Shown one piece after another: positions 59,238-64,000 of a DNA stretch of 64,000 bases. Below the pieces are notes generated by a model that made no database searches, was not told the DNA's origin, and worked only from the letters and a program-made list of their open reading frames with translations. The translations under genes were made by a program, and so were the position numbers. This DNA is from Pseudomonas sp. B20(2017) (GTDB taxonomy: Bacteria; Pseudomonadota; Gammaproteobacteria; Pseudomonadales; Pseudomonadaceae), in contig NZ_NEJP01000013.1 of the NCBI RefSeq assembly GCF_002113125.1, forward strand, positions 1 through 64,000. The letters are read 5' to 3'. How positions within the stretch are numbered: the first letter of the stretch is position 1; the number at the start of each line of letters is the position of its first letter.

Positions 59238-59327
59238 TGTGGGAGCGGGCTTGCCCGCGAAGGCGTCAGCACAGCCAACATTGATGTTGAATGTACCGGC
59301 CCCTTCGCGAGCAAGCCCGCTCCCACA
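59238..59327. repeat. REPIN-type inverted REP pair
   Basis: A 90-bp element with GC-richer REP variants (TGTGGGAGCGGGCTTGCCCG on the left, GCCCGCTCCCACA on the right). It lies between two minus-strand genes. Confidence 0.9.
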
Positions 59328-59335
59328 GGGATGCT

Positions 59336-60985
59336 TCAGAAACCTTGCGGTGTCGAACGGGCGACGATGGCTTCGACATCAAGCCCACGCGGCAACGCGC
59401 CGTAGACCCGTCCGCCCCCGTTCAAACGACTGGCAATGAACGCATCGCTGACCGCCGAATTCCCGGCCTCCAGCAGCAGCTTCGCTTGCAGCCCGAGGGC
59501 GATGTCTTCAGTTAGTTGCCGCGCGCGGTACTGAATGTCGCTGGTGTCCTTGAACTGCGCCTGCAATTGCTGAATGTGCGCAGCCAGTCGCTTGTCGCCA
59601 TGGCCGTCGCCCAACTCGCTGAACAACACATCAAGCACGCCCGGCTCTTTCGACAACGCCCGCAGCACATCGAGGCATTGCACGTTGCCAGAGCCTTCCC
59701 ACGTCGAGTTCACCGGTGCCTCGCGGTACAGCCGCGGGAGGATGCTCTCCTCGACATACCCGGCGCCACCCATGCATTCGGCGGCTTCGTTGATCATTCC
59801 CGGCGCACGTTTGCAGATCCAGTACTTGCCCACCGCCGTCACCAATCGGGCGAATTGCGCTTCATGGCGATCGTCCAGATGATCCAGCGCCTTGCCCATG
59901 CGCAGGCTCAGGGCCAGCGCGGCTTCGCTTTCCAGCGCCAGATCGGCCAGCACGTTCTGCATCAGCGGTTGTTCGCTGAGCAGTTTGCCGCCGACCTTGC
60001 GATGGGCGCAGTGATGGCTGGCCTGGGTCAGCGCCTGACGCATCAGCGAGCTGGAACCGACCATGCAATCGAAACGGGTCATGGCCACCATCTCGATGAT
60101 GGTCGGCACGCCGCGCCCTTCTTCGCCGACCATCCACGCCAGCGCGCCACGGAACTCCACCTCACTGGAGGCGTTGGACTGGTTGCCGAGTTTGTTTTTC
60201 AGACGCTGGATATAGAACTGATTGCGCGTGTCGTCCGGGCGATGGCGCGGCAGGAGGAAGCAACTCAAGCCCTTGTCGGTCTGCGCCAACGTCAGAAACG
60301 CATCGCACATCGGCGCCGAACAGAACCACTTGTGGCCCACCAGTTCATAGGCCTGGCCCGGGCCGCTGGTGCCGACTGGATAAGCCTTGGTGGTGTTGGC
60401 CCGCACGTCGGTGCCGCCCTGTTTCTCGGTCATCGCCATGCCGATGGTCACGCCGGCCTTGTGGGCCATGCCGACATTGCGCGGATCGTATTCGGTGGCG
60501 AGGATTTTCGGCAGCCATAGTTCGGCCAGATTCGGCTGCAAACGCATCGCGGGCACGCTGGCAAAGGTCATGGTCAGCGGGCAACCGCTGCCGGCCTCGG
60601 CCTGGCTGTGCAGGTAGGTCATGGAAGCGCGGGCAACATGGGCGCCGTCCTGTGGATGAGCCCAGGGCAACGACGTCAGGCCATGTTCGATGGCGGTGCG
60701 CATCAGCTCGTGATACGCCGGATGAAATTCCACCAGATCGATGCGATGACCGTAGCGGTCATGGCTGGCGAACACCGGTTTGTTCTGATTGGCGAGGAAC
60801 CCGGCCTCCATCAGCGGCCCGCCGGCCAGCGCGCCGTAGGCGTCGATCCGCGACTCGGCCCAGCCAGCGCCGAACCGTCGCGACCACTCCTGCAAAGGCA
60901 GGTCGATGCGGTACAGGTTGGTGCCGTCGAGCGACGGTGGCTGGTTGGTCACTTCGTGGGTTTCGGCGAACTGATGCAGGTTCAT
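59336..60985 (-). CDS. Acyl-CoA dehydrogenase family protein, AidB-like
   Basis: This 549-aa flavoprotein aligns with E. coli AidB (541 aa) through TMTFASVPAMRLQPNLAELW near residue 135, GMAMTEKQGGTDVRANTTKA near 180, DKGLSCFLLPRHRPDD near 235, MVAMTRFDCMVGSS near 300 and STWEGSGNVQCLDVLRAL near 430. AidB is induced by alkylating agents and binds DNA in E. coli; its enzymatic role is unclear. The protein could alternatively be a true acyl-CoA dehydrogenase. It is preceded by a 99-bp gap from the histidine kinase gene on the same strand. Confidence 0.87.
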   Translation of the reverse strand: MNLHQFAETHEVTNQPPSLDGTNLYRIDLPLQEWSRRFGAGWAESRIDAYGALAGGPLMEAGFLANQNKPVFASHDRYGHRIDLVEFHPAYHELMRTAIEHGLTSLPWAHPQDGAHVARASMTYLHSQAEAGSGCPLTMTFASVPAMRLQPNLAELWLPKILATEYDPRNVGMAHKAGVTIGMAMTEKQGGTDVRANTTKAYPVGTSGPGQAYELVGHKWFCSAPMCDAFLTLAQTDKGLSCFLLPRHRPDDTRNQFYIQRLKNKLGNQSNASSEVEFRGALAWMVGEEGRGVPTIIEMVAMTRFDCMVGSSSLMRQALTQASHHCAHRKVGGKLLSEQPLMQNVLADLALESEAALALSLRMGKALDHLDDRHEAQFARLVTAVGKYWICKRAPGMINEAAECMGGAGYVEESILPRLYREAPVNSTWEGSGNVQCLDVLRALSKEPGVLDVLFSELGDGHGDKRLAAHIQQLQAQFKDTSDIQYRARQLTEDIALGLQAKLLLEAGNSAVSDAFIASRLNGGGRVYGALPRGLDVEAIVARSTPQGF

Positions 60986-61084
60986 GACGGGGGCTCCTTG
61001 ATCGGCCAGAGCTTCAGTTAAGCACTGCCCCCGAACCGATCAAAGTGTCATATCGGCCTAAATGCCGGCGCTTTCACCCTGTCA

Positions 61085-63430
61085 TCAACTCAATACCCGC
61101 CGCTCCAGCGCGGCCTGCAAGTCCTCGAATTTCACCGGTTTGCTCAGGTAGTCGATCAACGCCCCTGTACCGCAATGCTCTCGCTCCGTAGCCAGCGCGG
61201 TCATGAACACCGGCATATGGGCACATCCGGGCAAGTCGCGGATCTGGCAACACAGCGAGGCCCCGTCGAGCGGTGGCAACTGGCAATCGATCAGCACTGC
61301 ATCGAACATTTCACGCTGCAGGTAATCGATGGCCGCTGCGCTGCTTTCAGCAGTACGCACCCGAAATCCGAGCTTGAGCAACATGCCGCGCATCACCAAT
61401 TGATTGACGCTGTTGTCGTCCACCAACAGCACGGTGCAGTCCTGCGGCGCACGCACGGTGTCGCGGCTGAACACGGGCACGGCTTCCACTTCCGGCAACT
61501 CAAACTCGACATCCAGCTGAAAGCGGCTGCCGCTCCCGGGCTCGGATCGATGTGTGAGCTTGCCGCCAAGCAGCTCGACCAGTTGTCGGCAGATCGCCAG
61601 ACCGACACCCAGCCCGCCGTATTCGCGGGTCATGGAACCGTCGAGCTGGAAGAACCGCTGGTACAGCGTGGCCTCACCCAGATCGGTAAAACCGATGCCG
61701 GTGTCGATCACCGCAAACGACAGCGCCAGACGATTGCCCGTCGACGGTTTGCCGGTGACCCGCAAGGCCAGACCGCCGACGCGGGTGAACTTGATCGCGT
61801 TGTCCAGCAGGCATTCCAGACATTGCGCAAGTTTGGCGCTGTCGCCATGCAGGCGATCCGGCAGGGTCGGCAGCACGTCGACCTTGAAGTCCAGCGACTT
61901 GCTCGAAGCATTGCCATCGAACTGAATCCGCAACGCCTCGACCACCCCGCGCAGGCTGAAACTGCCCGGCGTGGCCTTGAGCTTGCCGGCCTGCAATTCG
62001 GTCAGGGTCAGGATGCCGTTGACCATGCGCATCATGTCCCGCGCCGAACCGGCGGCGGTCTGCTGGTATTGCTCCAATTCCGGGTCCAGCTCGACGGTCT
62101 GCATCAGCTCCAGCGAACCGATCACACCGTTCATCGGCGTGCGCAGTTCGTGGGTCAGGGTCGCGAGGAATTCATCCTTGAGCTTGTTGCTGTGGGCCAG
62201 TTGCTGGTTCAGCACTTCGAGTTTCTGGCCCGCATCGAACAGGGTCTGCGCCTGTTGCTCGCGCATCGCGTTGATGCGGTCGGCCAGCGCCAGCGACAGC
62301 AGCGCCACTTCGATGGCCGAACCGATCTGGCTGGCGTACATGGTCAGGAACACGTTCGGCAGCAGTCCCAGCACCATCATGGTGTTGACGATGCCGCCGA
62401 TCAGGAACGCCGACCAGGCAATGATGAAATAACGCGCCACCCGCAGGCCGCGCCACCAGGCCAGGATCCCGGCGGCGAAGATCACCACGGTGAAGGTCAG
62501 CGCCAGGGCCGTTGCCAGACGCAGGGCCAGGCCATAACTGGTCATCAACGACAGGCCGATCACCACGGCGCCGAACGCGATCAGGGCGATCAGCAGGCGA
62601 TCGAGCCAGCGGCTGTGGTTGCTGGTCTGCAGGAAACTGCGGGCGAACTGGCTGCCGAACAGCCCTGCGCAACCGATGAAGAACGGCGTGGCGGCGTTGG
62701 CCCACCACGGGTTGTCCGGCCAGAAGTACTCGACCGCAGCGCCATTGACCGACAGTTGATAAAGGCCGAACGAGGCGATATAGAAGATGTAATAGAGGTA
62801 ACTGGTGTCGCGCACGCTGAGGTAGATGAACAGGTTGTAGACCAGCATCCCCAGCAGCACGCCATAAATGATCCCCAGCACGTACAGGCGCACCGGCTGG
62901 TCTTCGAGGTACGCGGTGCTCGACCACAGCGTCACCGGCGCCTGGATCGAGCCTTCGCTGGACAACCGCAGATAAACGGTTCGTTGCTGATCCGGCTTGA
63001 ACGCCAGGTCGAACAGGTAATTGTTCTGGCGGATCTCGCGACTGGCGAACGGCAAGGCGTCCCCGGTTTGCCGCACCAGACGGTAGTCGCCAGCGGCATC
63101 GGGCAGATACAGGTCCAGATGATCTAGCGGCGGATACGCCAGCTCCAGCAACCAGCTGCGCTGCGCCGACGGATTGGTCGGGCGGTAATGCAGGTCGATT
63201 TTCAGCCAGAACGCCGAGCGCGAATAACCGGCATTGAGCGTGGCTTTGTCATGGGGCTTGAAGTTTCCGGCGGCGGCTTGCGCGCGGACGTCGGCAATGC
63301 TCGCCTGACCGCTCGGGTCTTCGAACACTTGCAGGGATCGACCCAGCGGGAGGCTCTGGGTGAACTCGTCGAACTCGACGGCGCTTGCCAGGAGGGGCAA
63401 GCAGAACAGCAACATCAACAAATAGCGCAT
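61085..63430 (-). CDS. 7TMR-DISM hybrid sensor histidine kinase/response regulator
   Basis: This 781-aa membrane sensor has, in order: a signal peptide (MRYLLMLLFCLPLLASAV), a 7TMR-DISM extracellular domain to about residue 165, seven membrane segments (about 177-380), a HisKA domain with phosphoacceptor His near 427 (THELRTPMNG), a histidine-kinase ATPase domain (GLAICRQLVELLGG near 605), and a receiver domain with VDDN near 670, phospho-Asp near 714 (LIDCQLP) and Lys in LSKPVK near 762. Receiver output may pass to an Hpt protein encoded elsewhere. DISMED2 domains often sense carbohydrates. Confidence 0.92.
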   Translation of the reverse strand: MRYLLMLLFCLPLLASAVEFDEFTQSLPLGRSLQVFEDPSGQASIADVRAQAAAGNFKPHDKATLNAGYSRSAFWLKIDLHYRPTNPSAQRSWLLELAYPPLDHLDLYLPDAAGDYRLVRQTGDALPFASREIRQNNYLFDLAFKPDQQRTVYLRLSSEGSIQAPVTLWSSTAYLEDQPVRLYVLGIIYGVLLGMLVYNLFIYLSVRDTSYLYYIFYIASFGLYQLSVNGAAVEYFWPDNPWWANAATPFFIGCAGLFGSQFARSFLQTSNHSRWLDRLLIALIAFGAVVIGLSLMTSYGLALRLATALALTFTVVIFAAGILAWWRGLRVARYFIIAWSAFLIGGIVNTMMVLGLLPNVFLTMYASQIGSAIEVALLSLALADRINAMREQQAQTLFDAGQKLEVLNQQLAHSNKLKDEFLATLTHELRTPMNGVIGSLELMQTVELDPELEQYQQTAAGSARDMMRMVNGILTLTELQAGKLKATPGSFSLRGVVEALRIQFDGNASSKSLDFKVDVLPTLPDRLHGDSAKLAQCLECLLDNAIKFTRVGGLALRVTGKPSTGNRLALSFAVIDTGIGFTDLGEATLYQRFFQLDGSMTREYGGLGVGLAICRQLVELLGGKLTHRSEPGSGSRFQLDVEFELPEVEAVPVFSRDTVRAPQDCTVLLVDDNSVNQLVMRGMLLKLGFRVRTAESSAAAIDYLQREMFDAVLIDCQLPPLDGASLCCQIRDLPGCAHMPVFMTALATEREHCGTGALIDYLSKPVKFEDLQAALERRVLS

Positions 63431-63734
63431 TGAAGCCCCAGCGTGGCTTGTCCGGTTGTGTCAGGAAGCCCCCCATTCCCTTTGAGATGACGTAAAACCG
63501 GTATTACCTGTTATTGGTTTGGATCCACTCTAGCATAGCCGTTGATGGCCATTGAGCACCATGGAAATTTTTCCCACAAAGGCTCTAGAACGGGCGTTCC
63601 AGAGCAAAACGTTGAGCTAGAGCTGTTTGCTTGGTCAGATTGTGACAGACGGTACGGATCCACCTACCCGTGTTATCGGCCGGGCGCTGCGCCACAACAC
63701 CCGAAAAACAGGTTTGGTGGTAAGCTCGCGCACC
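63431..63734. other. Divergent intergenic region between the histidine kinase gene and thiD
   Basis: This 304-bp gap should hold both promoters. I see no gene, no REP unit and no convincing TPP riboswitch (THI box) before thiD. A TTGTGACAGAC stretch at about 63639 could be part of a -35 region, but I do not call it. Confidence 0.4.
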
Positions 63735-64000
63735 ATGAATATCTACAGCTCACGCCCCGTTGTCCTCTGTCTCTCCGGCCACGACCCCAGTGGTGGCGCC
63801 GGCTTGCAGGCAGATATCGAAGCCCTGCTCGCTCAGGGTTGCCATGCGGCTCCGGCCGTCACCGCCCTGACCGTGCAAGACACGGTCAACGTCACTGACT
63901 TCCGCGTCCTCGACCGTGAGTGGGTACTGGCCCAGGCCAATGCCGTGCTCAACGATTCCGAAGTCGCGGCAGTGAAACTGGGCATGCTCGGTTCCCTGGA
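63735..64000 (+). CDS. thiD: Hydroxymethylpyrimidine (phosphate) kinase ThiD, 5' part
   Basis: The first 88 codons are present and the gene runs off the window. The protein begins MNIYSSRPVVLCLSGHDPSG and continues GAGLQADIEALLAQGCHAAP, the ThiD N-terminus with the substrate-binding GAGLQADI. VTALTVQDTVNV and KLGMLGS follow, as in the ribokinase-fold HMP kinases that phosphorylate the thiamine pyrimidine precursor. Downstream thiamine or hemL genes often follow but are not seen here. Confidence 0.92.
   Translation, partial: MNIYSSRPVVLCLSGHDPSGGAGLQADIEALLAQGCHAAPAVTALTVQDTVNVTDFRVLDREWVLAQANAVLNDSEVAAVKLGMLGSL

Noticed and set aside
15447..59327. CRISPR-like regular repeats
   Set aside because: The repeated units are inverted REP pairs scattered between genes, not regularly spaced direct repeats with unique spacers, and no cas gene is present.
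61175..63127. 650-codon plus-strand reading frame opposite the histidine kinase
   Set aside because: Antisense shadow produced by GC-rich codon use; the kinase on the other strand has complete domains.
63431..63734. Possible TPP riboswitch before thiD
   Set aside because: No THI-box core was recognisable, and stand-alone thiD in pseudomonads is usually not preceded by one.

Overview
The window looks like chromosomal DNA of a fluorescent pseudomonad (Pseudomonas fluorescens group). Support comes from the GC-rich codon use, the fpr, rlmG, trmA, hrpB and amn proteins of Pseudomonas type, the cyanide-insensitive oxidase operon, and about ten intergenic copies of the TGTGGGAGCGAGC / GCTCGCGA palindromic repeat (REP/REPIN) typical of that group. 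No rRNA, tRNA, CRISPR array, transposase or complete prophage was seen. Species-level placement is inference.

Layout. 1-8.3 kb: fpr, an AT-richer LuxR-type regulator with an unusual ligand pocket, rlmG, a bd-type oxidase operon (cioA-cioB-DUF2474) with a perfect ANR/FNR box upstream, an MFS exporter, and a higBA toxin-antitoxin pair with two palindromic operators. 8.3-13 kb: a DJ-1 family protein lacking the usual cysteine, a secreted protein, a purine permease overlapping trmA, and a DUF4160/DUF2442 pair. 13-20 kb: a quinate/shikimate catabolic cluster (LysR, type II dehydroquinase, shikimate/quinate dehydrogenase, TetR, a fused 3-dehydroshikimate dehydratase QuiC, MFS permease). Its two promoter regions share a long operator-like motif. 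20-26.4 kb: a second, less understood catabolic block (EamA transporter, TIM-barrel isomerase, Gfo/Idh/MocA oxidoreductase, IclR regulator, FAD dehydrogenase, aldo/keto reductase) with two IclR-type operators.

26.5-36.3 kb holds housekeeping and orphan genes (zinc metallopeptidase, esterase-like hydrolase, HAD phosphatase, tesB, GNAT, HDAC-like deacetylase, flavoprotein, RhlE-like helicase, EamA exporter with divergent Lrp). 36.3-38.4 kb is an AT-richer islet: a BRO-N protein behind a highly structured leader whose hairpin loop is perfectly complementary to the ribosome-binding region, and a coiled-coil protein of unknown function. 38.4-50.3 kb: DEDDh exonuclease/NYN pair, membrane proteins, an NMT1-type ABC transporter, and an aminotransferase/aldehyde dehydrogenase pair with a divergent LysR regulator and a terminator in the leader.

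50.3-64 kb: hrpB with a MITE-like 258-bp element just upstream of its start, a lipoprotein, a CDF metal exporter, a secreted low-complexity protein, an Lrp regulator, DUF2788, rluE, amn, an AidB-like acyl-CoA dehydrogenase, a 7TMR-DISM hybrid histidine kinase, and the 5' part of thiD running off the end. The most noteworthy signals are the structured BRO-N leader, the shared quinate operators, the MITE-like element and the two perfect palindromes that share a loop sequence. All functional statements come from reading motifs by eye, and no database search was run.
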